Below, piece after piece: positions 15,542-24,802 of a stretch of DNA of 64,000 nt (position 1 is the first letter of the stretch; every line of letters begins with the position of its first letter). The notes beneath the pieces are model-generated. The model had not been told where the DNA came from. It did not search any database and saw only the letters and a program-made list of their open reading frames with translations. The stretch spans positions 42,835 through 106,834 of the forward strand of contig DFLE01000042.1 in assembly GCA_002373375.1 (NCBI GenBank). Direction: 5' to 3'. The translations under genes were made by a program, and so were the position numbers. Source of the DNA: Prevotellaceae bacterium UBA3627. GTDB taxonomy: Bacteria > Bacteroidota > Bacteroidia > Bacteroidales > Bacteroidaceae.

Positions 15542-16562
15542 AGATGTTGCGCAGGTCTTGGTTTATCTTCTCAGGTGAGAAGTGGTTGCGCACGAACTCC
15601 TGACTGTAGGCAGACATGGCGCTGCGCTGTTGTTCGTTGTCAATCAGCATGGCGAGCTTGTCAGCAAGTGCGTCGGCATCGCCAAACGGGAAAGTGACGC
15701 AGTTCCTGCCCTCCTCAATGACATCGGGCAGTCCGCCGACGGGGGTGGTGACAACTGGTATGCCGTGGGTCCAGGCCTCAAGCACCACCATGGGGAAGCC
15801 TTCCTCGTAAGAGCACATACAGAGGATGGAGGCATTGTGGAAATACTCATCCTTCTGTCTGCCGGTGACATAGCCTGTGAAGGTGACGCTGTCTTGCAGT
15901 CCCATATCTATACTCATCTGGCGGAAGCGCTCCACCTCACCGTTGCCGAGCATATAGATATGCCAGTCAGGGTAACGGCTTTGCAGTGTCTGCCAAGCCT
16001 TGAACAATAAGTCGGGAGCCTTGTTGTTATTGAAATAAGCCATCATAAGGATGGTATTCTTACGGTTGGCATAGTCACTGTGCGGAGTCATGGCGCATGA
16101 GTTGTAGAGCACCGTGGTAGGAGTCTTTATGTTGCCGTATGACTCAAGGAAGAGTTTCTGCCATTTTTTTGCGAGCAAGACGATGAGGTCAGCACGGCGC
16201 AGATGCCATAGAAAGAGTTTGTTGGCAGTATGGTTGCGCAACTGGTTGCCCATGTGTATGTGCATGATGATTTTCTTCTTGCCAAGCATGGCGAGAAGAA
16301 AGATAGGCATCTGTATTATCAGACAGATGCGGTCGGGCACAGTGTGGAAGTGAACGATATCAAATCGCCATATAATAAAAAATGCCATGAAGCATGACTT
16401 CATGGCATACCACAACTTCCATAGGTAGTTGCGCTGTATCTGTGTGCCGAGCCAGTAGCAGGAGTGTTCTTTCCATACTGGCATCTGCTCCATCAGTTTG
16501 ATAGTGGAACTGACGCCGCCGAACGACTCTCTTGCACTGCCTACGACTAATACTTTTTTCAT
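15528..16562 (-). CDS. Glycosyltransferase family 4
   Basis: GT-B retaining glycosyltransferase. The start chosen gives KKVLVVGSARESFGGVSS, the N-terminal Rossmann domain with its glycine-rich turn. HIHMGNQLRN and the YNSCAMTP region precede the C-terminal donor domain, where CSYEEGFPMVVLEAW is the E-x7-E signature that holds the nucleotide sugar, followed by PVVTTPVGGLPDVI. Length 344. The next upstream gene on this strand is the GxxExxY gene, 275 bases away, across repeat DNA. Confidence 0.88.
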   Translation of the reverse strand: MKKVLVVGSARESFGGVSSTIKLMEQMPVWKEHSCYWLGTQIQRNYLWKLWYAMKSCFMAFFIIWRFDIVHFHTVPDRICLIIQMPIFLLAMLGKKKIIMHIHMGNQLRNHTANKLFLWHLRRADLIVLLAKKWQKLFLESYGNIKTPTTVLYNSCAMTPHSDYANRKNTILMMAYFNNNKAPDLLFKAWQTLQSRYPDWHIYMLGNGEVERFRQMSIDMGLQDSVTFTGYVTGRQKDEYFHNASILCMCSYEEGFPMVVLEAWTHGIPVVTTPVGGLPDVIEEGRNCVTFPFGDADALADKLAMLIDNEQQRSAMSAYSQEFVRNHFSPEKINQDLRNIYARF

Positions 16563-16618
16563 ATCTTTTATGAACAACAATGCTTTATTTTATCTAAACG
16601 ACGATTATGTGTGGGGAT

Positions 16619-16815
16619 ATTGACGACAATTCAGACAATTACAGACAATTATTTTATATCGATTGCGTAACTTTAAAGAAATTGTCTGAAATTGTTATAA
16701 TTGTCGTTTATCATTCTACATATCAACCAATTGATTGTTTATTGACGACAATACAGACGATTTTAGACAATTATTTTTTATATAAATTGTATGACGTTGA
16801 AGAAATTGTCGTATC
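16619..16815. repeat. 122-bp tandem repeat array, left part
   Basis: About 1.6 units of an AT-rich repeat with a 122-base period (ATTGACGACAA at 16619 and 16741). Each unit contains short inverted pieces GACAATT and AATTGTC and the phrase TGTCTGAAATTGTTATAATTGTCG. The same units continue on the other side of the GxxExxY gene. Confidence 0.85.
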
Positions 16816-16837
16816 AAAACAACATCTTACTTTATTG

Positions 16838-17263
16838 TTATTTATTTCGATAAAGAGATTCACCAGTCATCGTGGTGATTCTATTATTGGTTGAATCAAA
16901 CAGATATCTCTCCAAAACACATGATTTTGAAGAAAAATTCACCAATATACCAGCTTTAGGTCTTACTAAATGCATATAATTAAATAATTGTGCCCTATGT
17001 TCATCAGTTAAACTACTTACGGCCTTAAGTTCTATAACTATATCATCATCGATAAGGAAATCCAATTTATATTCAGCATCAAGTAACTTTCCTTTGTAAA
17101 TTGGCTTTACCGTATATTCCCTTTTGTATGGAATATTCTGAAGTTCCAATTCCGTTTTTAATCCCTCTTGATAAATTTTCTCGTTTAATCCCGGTCCTAA
17201 TTCCTTATGTACATTGTATAATGTGCCAACTATTGTATATAATTTTCCTTTTATATCTGACAT
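16838..17263 (-). CDS. GxxExxY protein
   Basis: A 141-residue member of the GxxExxY family, with a PD-(D/E)XK nuclease-like core. The naming motif is visible as GPGLNEKIYQEGL (G-x-x-E-x-x-Y, near residue 24). YKLDFLIDDDIVIELKAVSSL carries the D...E-x-K catalytic pattern, and LVNFSS closes the core. Family members are widespread in Bacteroidetes but their role is unresolved. The gene sits inside a tandem-repeat array and breaks the exopolysaccharide operon between an acetyltransferase and a GT4 gene, so it looks like a later arrival with its repeats. Confidence 0.88.
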   Translation of the reverse strand: MSDIKGKLYTIVGTLYNVHKELGPGLNEKIYQEGLKTELELQNIPYKREYTVKPIYKGKLLDAEYKLDFLIDDDIVIELKAVSSLTDEHRAQLFNYMHLVRPKAGILVNFSSKSCVLERYLFDSTNNRITTMTGESLYRNK

Positions 17264-17299
17264 TTAGTTTTTTTGACGAATGTAATGTGTAATATTAAT

Positions 17300-17640
17300 G
17301 ACTTTTCTGAAATTGTTATAATTGTCGTTTGTCATTCTACATATCAGCCAATTGATTGTTTATTGACGACAACACAGACAATCTTAGACAATTATTTTTA
17401 TCGATTGCGTAACTTTAAAGAAATTGTCTGAAATTGTTATAATTGTCGTTTATCATTCTACATATCAACCAATTGGTTGTTTATTGACGACAACACAGAC
17501 AATCTTAGACAATTATTTTATATCGATTGCATAACTTTAAAGAAATTGTCTGAAATTGTTATAATTGTCGTTTATCACAGCCAGTCGATTGTTAATTAAT
17601 GACAATTCTGACAATCTTAGACAATTGTGGCGTGCGACAT
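17300..17640. repeat. 122-bp tandem repeat array, right part
   Basis: Nearly three more units. TCTGAAATTGTTATAATTG begins at 17306, 17427 and 17549, giving periods of 121 and 122. The last unit, next to the acetyltransferase gene, is degenerate. Inverted GACAATT/AATTGTC pieces would let each unit fold. No gene is present. Confidence 0.85.
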
Positions 17641-17653
17641 TGAAATAATTGTC

Positions 17654-18223
17654 TTAATTGTAGTCCTTTACTCCATACAACAGTTTGTCGTTTTCTTTTT
17701 GCTCTTCTTCCGTAAACCTCATCTTCAGCAGTCGGGCTGGCACACCGCCGATGATGGAGTAAGGAGGAAAGGACTGCGTTACCACTGCTCCGGCTGCAAT
17801 GACAGAGCCGTGACCTATGGTGACACCCTTGAGTATCGTTACGTTTGCACCTATCCAAACATCGTCTTCAATTACCACGGCAGCATCATTCCCCGGCAGC
17901 TTCTCATCGTCAGTGACGTCAATGATGTATTTGCCTAAGATGTCTATGCGGTGGTCGCCCGTGATAATAGTTGGACGTGGACCGAATATGACCTTTCTTC
18001 CAATAGTCAGCGGCGCGTTGGTACAATAGAAAGTGCTGCCCTTGGGTATGGATGTGCCGTCGCCAATGGTGAGGTTTTGCAAGCCTTTGATGTCTGATGA
18101 CATTGGGCGCAGATAAACACCGCGTCCGCAATGTTTCATGCATGCCTTCCATACAGGTGCCCACAGAGCATCCCATAGGTAGGAAGGGGCAAGACTGAGT
18201 TTCAGTAATAAATTATAAATCAT
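17654..18223 (-). CDS. Hexapeptide-repeat acetyltransferase
   Basis: Left-handed beta-helix acyltransferase expected to O-acetylate a sugar of the polymer. Hexapeptide turns run from about residue 45 (IKGLQNLTIGDGTSIPKG) to 165. ITGDHRIDI carries the catalytic His of the maltose/galactoside acetyltransferase group. DDVWIGANVTILKGVTIGHG and VIAAGAVVTQSFPPYSIIGG complete the coil. Length 189. Its start overlaps the end of glf by 11 bases, suggesting it modifies a galactose-derived unit. Confidence 0.88.
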   Translation of the reverse strand: MIYNLLLKLSLAPSYLWDALWAPVWKACMKHCGRGVYLRPMSSDIKGLQNLTIGDGTSIPKGSTFYCTNAPLTIGRKVIFGPRPTIITGDHRIDILGKYIIDVTDDEKLPGNDAAVVIEDDVWIGANVTILKGVTIGHGSVIAAGAVVTQSFPPYSIIGGVPARLLKMRFTEEEQKENDKLLYGVKDYN

Positions 18224-19334
18224 AATTCAGTACTTGTTCTATCACTGGAGCCATGTCAAAGTATCGGTATTGACCGAGTCTGCCGCCAAAGATGACGTCT
18301 GCCTCCTGTTCGGCAAGCTTGCGATACTGTTCTGCCAGTGCATTGTTGCGCTCGTCATTGACAGGGTAGAACTGCTCCATACCTTCTTTGTATTCCGTAG
18401 AGTATTCTTCACTGACAACAGTCTTAGGGCAGTCGTACACATCTTGGCCGAACATCTCAAAATGCTTGTGCTCTATGACACGTGTGTAAGGCTCATTATG
18501 TGATGTGTAGTTGATGACGGCATTGCCCTGATAGTTTGGCGTATTCTCTATGCGAGTCTTGAAGGATACCGTGCGCCAGTCAAGTTTGCCTAAACAGTAG
18601 TTGAAATACTCATCAAGAGCGCCCGTATAAACCAGTTTGTCTGCATATTTGCGCCAGTCTCTATATTCAGAATTAAAGAAATCAACGTTAGTCTTACACT
18701 CAACGCCTTCAAGCAAGCCGTCTATGAGCTTGTTATATCCACCGATAGGTATGCCTTGATATTTATCGTTGAAATAGTTGTTGTCAAATATCATGCGAAC
18801 AGGCAGACGCTTGATGATGAAGGCTGGTAGTTCGGTACACTTCCGTCCCCACTGTTTCTCAGTATATTCTTTAATGAGTTTATTGAATATATCCTTACCG
18901 ACGAGTGTCAGTGCCTGCTCCTCAAGATTCTGTGGCTCGCGACCTTTCAAGGCAGCTATTGCCTCTGCCTTCTGTTCATTTATCCTTGCCTCAGCTTCCG
19001 CCGGTGTATGGACGTCGGGCCACATACGGTTAAAGGTGTTCATGTTGAAAGGCAGGTTGTATAGCTCGCCTTTATAGTTTGCCACAGGACAGTTAGTGTA
19101 TCGGTTGAACTCAACGATGGAGTTTACGAAATCCCATACATCCTTGTTTGACGTGTGGAATATGTGCGCCCCGTATTTATGTACGTTGATACCCTCAATA
19201 TTCTCACAGAAAATGTTTCCACCAAGATGTGGACGCTTGTCTATGACAAGGCAAGTCTTACCGGATTTACGGACTTTATATGCGAAAGTGGCACCGAAAA
19301 GACCGGAACCTACTATCAGGTAATCGTATTTCAT
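18213..19334 (-). CDS. glf: UDP-galactopyranose mutase
   Basis: FAD enzyme converting UDP-galactopyranose to UDP-galactofuranose, the donor for furanose galactose in surface glycans. YLIVGSGLFGATFA (residues 5-18) is the FAD dinucleotide-binding loop, then HLGGNIFCENIEGINVHKYG with the substrate-loop His, and the C-terminal GRLGQYRYFDMAPVI with the conserved Tyr/Arg substrate contacts. Length 373 fits the bacterial family. Two GlfT-like GT2 genes in the same operon could use its product. Confidence 0.97.
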   Translation of the reverse strand: MKYDYLIVGSGLFGATFAYKVRKSGKTCLVIDKRPHLGGNIFCENIEGINVHKYGAHIFHTSNKDVWDFVNSIVEFNRYTNCPVANYKGELYNLPFNMNTFNRMWPDVHTPAEAEARINEQKAEAIAALKGREPQNLEEQALTLVGKDIFNKLIKEYTEKQWGRKCTELPAFIIKRLPVRMIFDNNYFNDKYQGIPIGGYNKLIDGLLEGVECKTNVDFFNSEYRDWRKYADKLVYTGALDEYFNYCLGKLDWRTVSFKTRIENTPNYQGNAVINYTSHNEPYTRVIEHKHFEMFGQDVYDCPKTVVSEEYSTEYKEGMEQFYPVNDERNNALAEQYRKLAEQEADVIFGGRLGQYRYFDMAPVIEQVLNYDL

Positions 19335-20575
19335 AATTTTTGTTCTGTCAGTTGTTTATATATATTCATTATAATATTCCCCTTGTTCTTCCAAGATAAT
19401 TCAGATGATTTCTTGCGACAGTTGTCTGAGAATATCTTTAACTCATTTCTGTTTTTATGGAAATAATTTAAGTTGTTAGCAAAGTCTTTTATAGATAGCT
19501 CTGGTGTTGATAATGGTATTTTCCTTCCCACGGTGTCATCTATTACGGCAGACATGCCGCAGGTATCGAAACACAATACAGGTAAACCGTTGCTGATAGC
19601 CTCTAGTACCACGGTAGACGTGTCTTCGCTGACAGACGTGAAGAAGAAAAGGTGGGCAGACTGCATGGCTCTCTCCACATCATCATGGGAAGTGTTGCCA
19701 TGAAGTGTTACCTGACTGTCTATGTGCAGGTTTTTTATGAGGGAAGTTACCTCTTTAACCTGTTCCTCATTACCTGTGCCATATATATGCAGGCATATTT
19801 GGGGGTTGTCTGATTGTGCGATGGCTTTTATTGCAATGTCTATCCTTTTACGATAATCGAATTTTCCGGCCCACACGACGTTCAGAATATCTTCGTCAAA
19901 CCTTCTGTTTTCATTATGGATGTAATCATTGCATCCCGTTTCCGGTATGATAACAGATTCTATTCCAGTATATTGTTTTATCGTATGATAGCTATCGGGG
20001 ATGGAACTGATTAATGCATCAGCATTATTTAGGGCGTGTGTTATTCGTGGATAATACTTTATCTGTAGTATGTTTAATTTGTTCTTTATATACTGGAAGA
20101 CCTTCATCTTCCAATTATTTGCATATTTCAGAGGGAACTGCTTTAATCCGCCAATGGGTCCCCAAACTATTGGAATGTTAAACTCCTTGGCAACATCATA
20201 CAGACATCCTGGCTCGCGGAAACCAATCATGTTTAGTTGGTGTATTATGTCTATATGATGCTGCCGGCATATATCCCTTGCTATATTTGCCGTCTTCCGC
20301 TGCCACTTCCAGTAATACCAATAAAATCGCCAGTCACCCTGATTCCAGCACATACGCCTCACTTTTTCTGAAACAGGATTATAGAAGAAATGTATCCTTG
20401 CCTTTAGTCCTGATGTTTTCAGTACAGCCTCTATGCGCTCCTTGAATTCACTTTCTGTTATGACATACACATCGCAATGTCTTGCAATGGCAAGAATCCA
20501 GTTCCACCCCATGCCAGGCTCACTACCCATATTGGGCGAACATGCGTATGCGTTGATTAGGACGTGAAGTGTCAT
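19331..20575 (-). CDS. Glycosyltransferase family 4
   Basis: GT-B enzyme. The start chosen gives TLHVLINAYACSPNMGSEPG, a known N-terminal pattern of GT4 proteins that bind a lipid-linked acceptor. The donor domain contains WAGKFDYRKRIDIAIKAI and the SEDTSTVVLEAISNG E-x7-E region. An upstream in-frame ATG would overlap the preceding gene more deeply; at this start ATGA couples it to the membrane protein's stop codon. It also overlaps glf by 4 bases. Confidence 0.88.
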   Translation of the reverse strand: MTLHVLINAYACSPNMGSEPGMGWNWILAIARHCDVYVITESEFKERIEAVLKTSGLKARIHFFYNPVSEKVRRMCWNQGDWRFYWYYWKWQRKTANIARDICRQHHIDIIHQLNMIGFREPGCLYDVAKEFNIPIVWGPIGGLKQFPLKYANNWKMKVFQYIKNKLNILQIKYYPRITHALNNADALISSIPDSYHTIKQYTGIESVIIPETGCNDYIHNENRRFDEDILNVVWAGKFDYRKRIDIAIKAIAQSDNPQICLHIYGTGNEEQVKEVTSLIKNLHIDSQVTLHGNTSHDDVERAMQSAHLFFFTSVSEDTSTVVLEAISNGLPVLCFDTCGMSAVIDDTVGRKIPLSTPELSIKDFANNLNYFHKNRNELKIFSDNCRKKSSELSWKNKGNIIMNIYKQLTEQKL

Positions 20576-21903
20576 ATTAAATTTGGGAATAATAAATGAA
20601 TGATGTGACAATCAAATGGAATAAGTATGCGTCCTGCAATATGAATCGGGTAAAGTAGAATAATTAATGGGTACAACCAATTACTATTATTATCTACATA
20701 ATTCAATATCCTTTTGTATATATGGCTTATTGTGGGAGGAATATATTTATTGATATGGTATGTTGCTTTACAAGATTGTGTATTGAGGAGCAGACGGTGT
20801 CTCTTCAGACAATCGTAGAAGAAAATAGAAGAAACGACACAATACATGACTGTTCTTGCATAGTCACATGACAATATAGTGAACATGGGTGACATTGCGA
20901 GAAATTGAATTGTAAGAATCTTACCAAGTGTTATGTGTTTTTCTCTATGGCTATAGTGGAAGTTTCGGGGGCGAGGATTATATATGACAAGGAAATAAGT
21001 GAAAGCCAGCAAGGTAATGAAACCAAATAAACAATACATGGCAGTAAGTAAACCATAGTGTGTTCTGAAGTTTGTCGCAAGATGAAAATATGCGGCATCA
21101 TAAAAACTCTTTGATAACCATATTACACCTTGACCAATTTTATTTGTAGAATCATCAGGGTAGGCCTGGAACAAATCTTGCCATGACTGCCAGATAACGG
21201 AGGATATTTCGTTAGTTCCTTTATAGAAAGAGACCATTGCCATTGTAAAGACGGGTAATAGGAAAAACATTATGTATGTAATGATTCTCCTGCCTGTCTT
21301 TTTTTCATCAACAAATAAACAGGTCAATAATAAAACTGGAATAACAAAGAAGAAAAATGCTTCGTGTATTAATATACTTATACACATTATTATGTTTGAA
21401 AATACTGCATATATGGTATTTCTTTTCCTGAAAAATTTGCAGAAGTAAAGAAAAGAAATGTATGCGAGTATCAGGATTATAAAATCCCTGCGATATACAA
21501 AACTCATAAGCCCTGTCTCGCAGAATATGGCAAGAAAAGGTATTATCGTGAAGCCGTATCTGTTACAGATTTTCCAAAACAAATACAGAAAAATTAAAAA
21601 AGAGATAATGTTGGTTGTGAATATACATGTCTTGACGGAGAAAGGATGGATGTCGTAACATAGGTATATCAGTTCGCCAATTATTCCCCTGCGTACAAAA
21701 CCTCCCTCGTAATTAATGAGCCAGTCGCTGATGCTGAACGAGAAATAGTCTAATACCTCATTATTAAAGTTTGATGGTGTATAGAATGTAGTATATATAC
21801 TACAACCTACAAGGTAAACTAATGCTCCGAAAAGGTATAGATATACGATATTTGTGAATAAATCAGAAGCGGATATTTTATTTCCTAAGATTTTGTTTGT
21901 CAT
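20572..21903 (-). CDS. Polytopic membrane protein, polymerase or GT-C candidate
   Basis: A 443-residue protein with roughly ten hydrophobic segments. Before the second there is a soluble loop with ISDWLINYEGGFVRRG, a strongly conserved-looking motif with acidic and double-Arg residues that recurs in an uncharacterised group of polysaccharide-locus membrane proteins. This arrangement suits an integral-membrane glycosyltransferase or a second polymerase. It does not resemble a Wzx flippase. Its end overlaps the next gene. Confidence 0.6.
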   Translation of the reverse strand: MTNKILGNKISASDLFTNIVYLYLFGALVYLVGCSIYTTFYTPSNFNNEVLDYFSFSISDWLINYEGGFVRRGIIGELIYLCYDIHPFSVKTCIFTTNIISFLIFLYLFWKICNRYGFTIIPFLAIFCETGLMSFVYRRDFIILILAYISFLYFCKFFRKRNTIYAVFSNIIMCISILIHEAFFFFVIPVLLLTCLFVDEKKTGRRIITYIMFFLLPVFTMAMVSFYKGTNEISSVIWQSWQDLFQAYPDDSTNKIGQGVIWLSKSFYDAAYFHLATNFRTHYGLLTAMYCLFGFITLLAFTYFLVIYNPRPRNFHYSHREKHITLGKILTIQFLAMSPMFTILSCDYARTVMYCVVSSIFFYDCLKRHRLLLNTQSCKATYHINKYIPPTISHIYKRILNYVDNNSNWLYPLIILLYPIHIAGRILIPFDCHIIHLLFPNLI

Positions 21904-21919
21904 ACATAAAACATTATAA

Positions 21920-22651
21920 TCAACGTAATGTGCTGCGATACAACACTGTTACATATATTTTCAGTCGAGAAAAAAGTTTAATCAATATAGGCACTTCATT
22001 TGCGGAGTTGGACGTGTTGTCACCTCCCCATCTGTGAGCCGCGCATTTGTCATTAATCACTTGCAGCTTGTTACGTTTCTGGGCGAGAAGGTGAATGAAT
22101 ACATCATGTTGTGGAACATTAGGCATAGGCAAGATGAGTTTCAGTTCCTCACGTGCTATTCCGCAGCTGAAGCCATAGATAAAACCTCTGCGAGGTTTCC
22201 AAAAGCTACCAAGGGAATAAATTACGTCTCCTATGATTTTTTCGCTGTGCTCATCTATTAAATCGAAAGCGGTTGCAACAACTCCACCTTTATCTGTCAA
22301 GACTTGCAGTGTTTTGCTTATTTTATCAGAATACCACACGTCATCCTGGTCTGACAGGAAAATATAATCCCCTGTAGCATGAGACATGGCATAGCCAAAA
22401 TTAGCTGTGGCAGCGTACAGGGCGGCATGGTAACGGTGCGTTTTATCCTGCCTGTGATGCAACAACCTTATTCTGTTATCATTGTAACCCTCGATTATGT
22501 TAACGGTATTGTCTGTGGAGCCATCGTCAGATATTATTATCTCAAGCTCCGCACTGGGAAATGCTGACAAATCTTGATGGAGTATGGAGTCAAGTTGTTT
22601 CTTTATATGTTTGCCACCATTGTAGGTGGCCATACAGACAGATATTTTCAT
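21920..22651 (-). CDS. Glycosyltransferase family 2
   Basis: GT-A inverting enzyme of 243 residues. SVCMATYNGGKHIKKQLDSI opens the fold, ISDDGSTDNT is the nucleotide-binding turn, and FLSDQDDVW holds the metal-binding Asp cluster. Overall similar to rhamnosyl- and galactosyltransferases of O-antigen loci. Starts one base inside the stop of the upstream gene. Confidence 0.88.
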   Translation of the reverse strand: MKISVCMATYNGGKHIKKQLDSILHQDLSAFPSAELEIIISDDGSTDNTVNIIEGYNDNRIRLLHHRQDKTHRYHAALYAATANFGYAMSHATGDYIFLSDQDDVWYSDKISKTLQVLTDKGGVVATAFDLIDEHSEKIIGDVIYSLGSFWKPRRGFIYGFSCGIAREELKLILPMPNVPQHDVFIHLLAQKRNKLQVINDKCAAHRWGGDNTSNSANEVPILIKLFSRLKIYVTVLYRSTLR

Positions 22652-23580
22652 CAGACAGGAATATTATATCCGGGTTTATATATGGGGTGCAGTCCTAAAT
22701 GTCCCATTATACCATGGAGTATGGCGAGACAATACATCTTTAATTGTTTTGTGTTGTGTTTCCTCGTGTATGTTATAAGTGAGTCATATATCTTCTTGAG
22801 GCAATATGCGAAAAAAGACGGGAGGTGATGACACCTCAGAGTATATATGTGATTGCGAATCAGATAATAGTCGCGCCATGTCGCTATTATGTTTGTCGGC
22901 TGAGCGTAGGTTATGGTGTCGTGAGTTATCTTAATTTCAGGTAACAATACAATATTGCCGTAATGTCCAATTCTATAGCTGTATTCTGTGTCATCAAAAT
23001 ATATGAAAAACTCTTTGAGTGGAAGTCCCGCTTTTCTGACGGCCTCAGCATTAAAACAAGATCCGACAAAAGTGGTTTCTTCAATCAAGACCTCTTGCTT
23101 GTTATAACAGTCCTTGGGCAGTTTGTATGGCAATTTGATAAACCGGTTCTTACTGATTCGGCGGTGATCAATATCTATAGTGCCATTCAGATATACAGTA
23201 CCGCAGATACAAACGGTGTCTTTTGAGTGGTTCTCTGCATATTGTAGTACATGAAGTAAAGCATCTTTGTCTGGATAAGCATCATCATCTGATACCCATA
23301 TCCAGTCCGCATTGGTATCCAAAGCCCGTTTCATACCAACATAAAATCCACCGGCACCACCTGTGTTGACATCAAGATTGATGATTATCTTCTCAGGAAT
23401 ATTTGAGTTGCTGACGCTCCATTGAGACAGGTAATCATGTGTGCCGTCGGTGCTGTTGTTATTCACCACAATTATACAGTGTGGAGGGCACGTCTGTGAC
23501 TCATAGCTTTGCAGAGCTTTTTGTAATTTGTTCAGTCTGTTATATGTAACAATAACAACGCAGATATTCATGTTTTCCAT
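22651..23580 (-). CDS. GlfT-like galactofuranosyltransferase (GT2)
   Basis: GT2 enzyme of 309 residues. VVIVTYNRLNKLQKALQS and NNNSTDGT form the donor site; NTGGAGGFYVGMKRAL plus WIWVSDDDAYP is the pattern of the GlfT-type galactofuranosyltransferases. FIYFDDTEYSYRI follows as the catalytic-base region. Presence of glf in the same operon supports the assignment; the acceptor is unknown. A second start (third residue further, ATG at 23569-23571) is possible. Confidence 0.82.
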   Translation of the reverse strand: MENMNICVVIVTYNRLNKLQKALQSYESQTCPPHCIIVVNNNSTDGTHDYLSQWSVSNSNIPEKIIINLDVNTGGAGGFYVGMKRALDTNADWIWVSDDDAYPDKDALLHVLQYAENHSKDTVCICGTVYLNGTIDIDHRRISKNRFIKLPYKLPKDCYNKQEVLIEETTFVGSCFNAEAVRKAGLPLKEFFIYFDDTEYSYRIGHYGNIVLLPEIKITHDTITYAQPTNIIATWRDYYLIRNHIYTLRCHHLPSFFAYCLKKIYDSLITYTRKHNTKQLKMYCLAILHGIMGHLGLHPIYKPGYNIPV

Positions 23581-23591
23581 ATTACTCTGAG

Positions 23592-24800
23592 TTATGCGGA
23601 TGCGTACTCCTCACTTTCATCCATATCTTCCTCCTCTTCCCATTCCTCTTCATAGTTACGGTTAGAGTTAAGACACAGGGCTATAAGCATACAATATCCT
23701 TGTCCCTTTCCTGAGAGGAATGATGTGTCAGCAGTTTGCTCTATCGCTAGGCAGAAGAAAGCCATCATGGCCACCCGATAGTATTTAAGGCTGTACATCT
23801 CGTTGAATGCAGTAAGACGACGTTTCCAAAACAAATAGAACAGGATGACACCTACTACTCCGAATTGTGCCAGCGTTGGGTAGAAAGCGTCGCATATGAA
23901 CACACCGTCTAACAAACGATTACCTCCAAGTCCCCATATATTGTTCAGATGATATTCATAGTATAAAGGAGAATAGTATTTCCATGCCGCATTGCAAGCA
24001 AATGTTCCCATACCGGAGCCGAATGGGAAATAGTCCCATAGGATTTTCCATGATGTCTTATAGGTCATAGGGCGTGCGAGATTCTCATTGTCCCAGCCAT
24101 CCACGTAATATACCTCAAATTTAGTCCATGTGAGCATGATGGCTACAATCATCATCAAACTGAGTGTCCACACTGTCTTTGGAGATTTGAAATCGAGTTT
24201 TTTGTTTACATAGAACATCATGGCGACAAAAGCTACGACCTCGCCCACAAACTTCATCTTAGGTGCGAGCAGACCGCTGCCAACCAAAGCAAGTGCAATA
24301 AGTTTATTCCTTTTGGTATCTTCTGAGAATAGATAGTAGCTCATGCCTGTACTGATAGCCAACTGGCCGAGAACAGGAAATTCACCACCGTTAAGGGTTT
24401 GTGGGTGGTATATTATCCATGAGCCCAATGTGGCAATCATTGCTCCGAGCATCCACTTCTTCTGTTTGTCAGTGAAACGTGGGTTGAGTATCCATGTGCA
24501 ATATATGATGGAGTAGGGACGTATCTCCTGCACCAAGTCCAGCCATACGGCATCCTGCACATTTCGTCCGAAGAGTAAACCATAGACCACATAAAACGAC
24601 AATACCCCAAGGAAGAACATATATTCCTTCCATGGGGTATTGTTAGTAGCCCAATGGCCACGTTTCATAAATGTGTATCCTATCAATATCACCGTCATCG
24701 CCTCATCAACAGAGGAGAAACCCGGCAAGTCATTGTAGGCGATACATGCAGGGAAATATATTATCCAGAAAAGTGTATAGAAACGTGCTATCTGTTGCAT
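23592..24800 (-). CDS. O-antigen polymerase-like membrane protein (Wzy)
   Basis: A 402-residue polytopic protein with about ten membrane segments and a large periplasmic loop near residues 230-320, the layout of Wzy/O-antigen ligase proteins. The loop is aromatic-rich (FPFGSGMGTFACNAAWKYY), with the G-x-G-x-G-like stretch seen in polymerases. The C-terminus is a cytoplasmic acidic tail (EEEWEEEEDMDESEE). It is the best candidate for polymerising repeat units at the inner membrane. Confidence 0.75.
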   Translation of the reverse strand: MQQIARFYTLFWIIYFPACIAYNDLPGFSSVDEAMTVILIGYTFMKRGHWATNNTPWKEYMFFLGVLSFYVVYGLLFGRNVQDAVWLDLVQEIRPYSIIYCTWILNPRFTDKQKKWMLGAMIATLGSWIIYHPQTLNGGEFPVLGQLAISTGMSYYLFSEDTKRNKLIALALVGSGLLAPKMKFVGEVVAFVAMMFYVNKKLDFKSPKTVWTLSLMMIVAIMLTWTKFEVYYVDGWDNENLARPMTYKTSWKILWDYFPFGSGMGTFACNAAWKYYSPLYYEYHLNNIWGLGGNRLLDGVFICDAFYPTLAQFGVVGVILFYLFWKRRLTAFNEMYSLKYYRVAMMAFFCLAIEQTADTSFLSGKGQGYCMLIALCLNSNRNYEEEWEEEEDMDESEEYASA

Positions 24801-24802
24801 TG

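Noticed and set aside
16619..17640. CRISPR array
   Set aside because: Repeat units of 122 bases are contiguous with no unique spacers and no cas genes.
20572..21903. Wzx flippase
   Set aside because: The number and spacing of hydrophobic segments and the DWLINYEGGFVRRG motif do not fit the flippase family.
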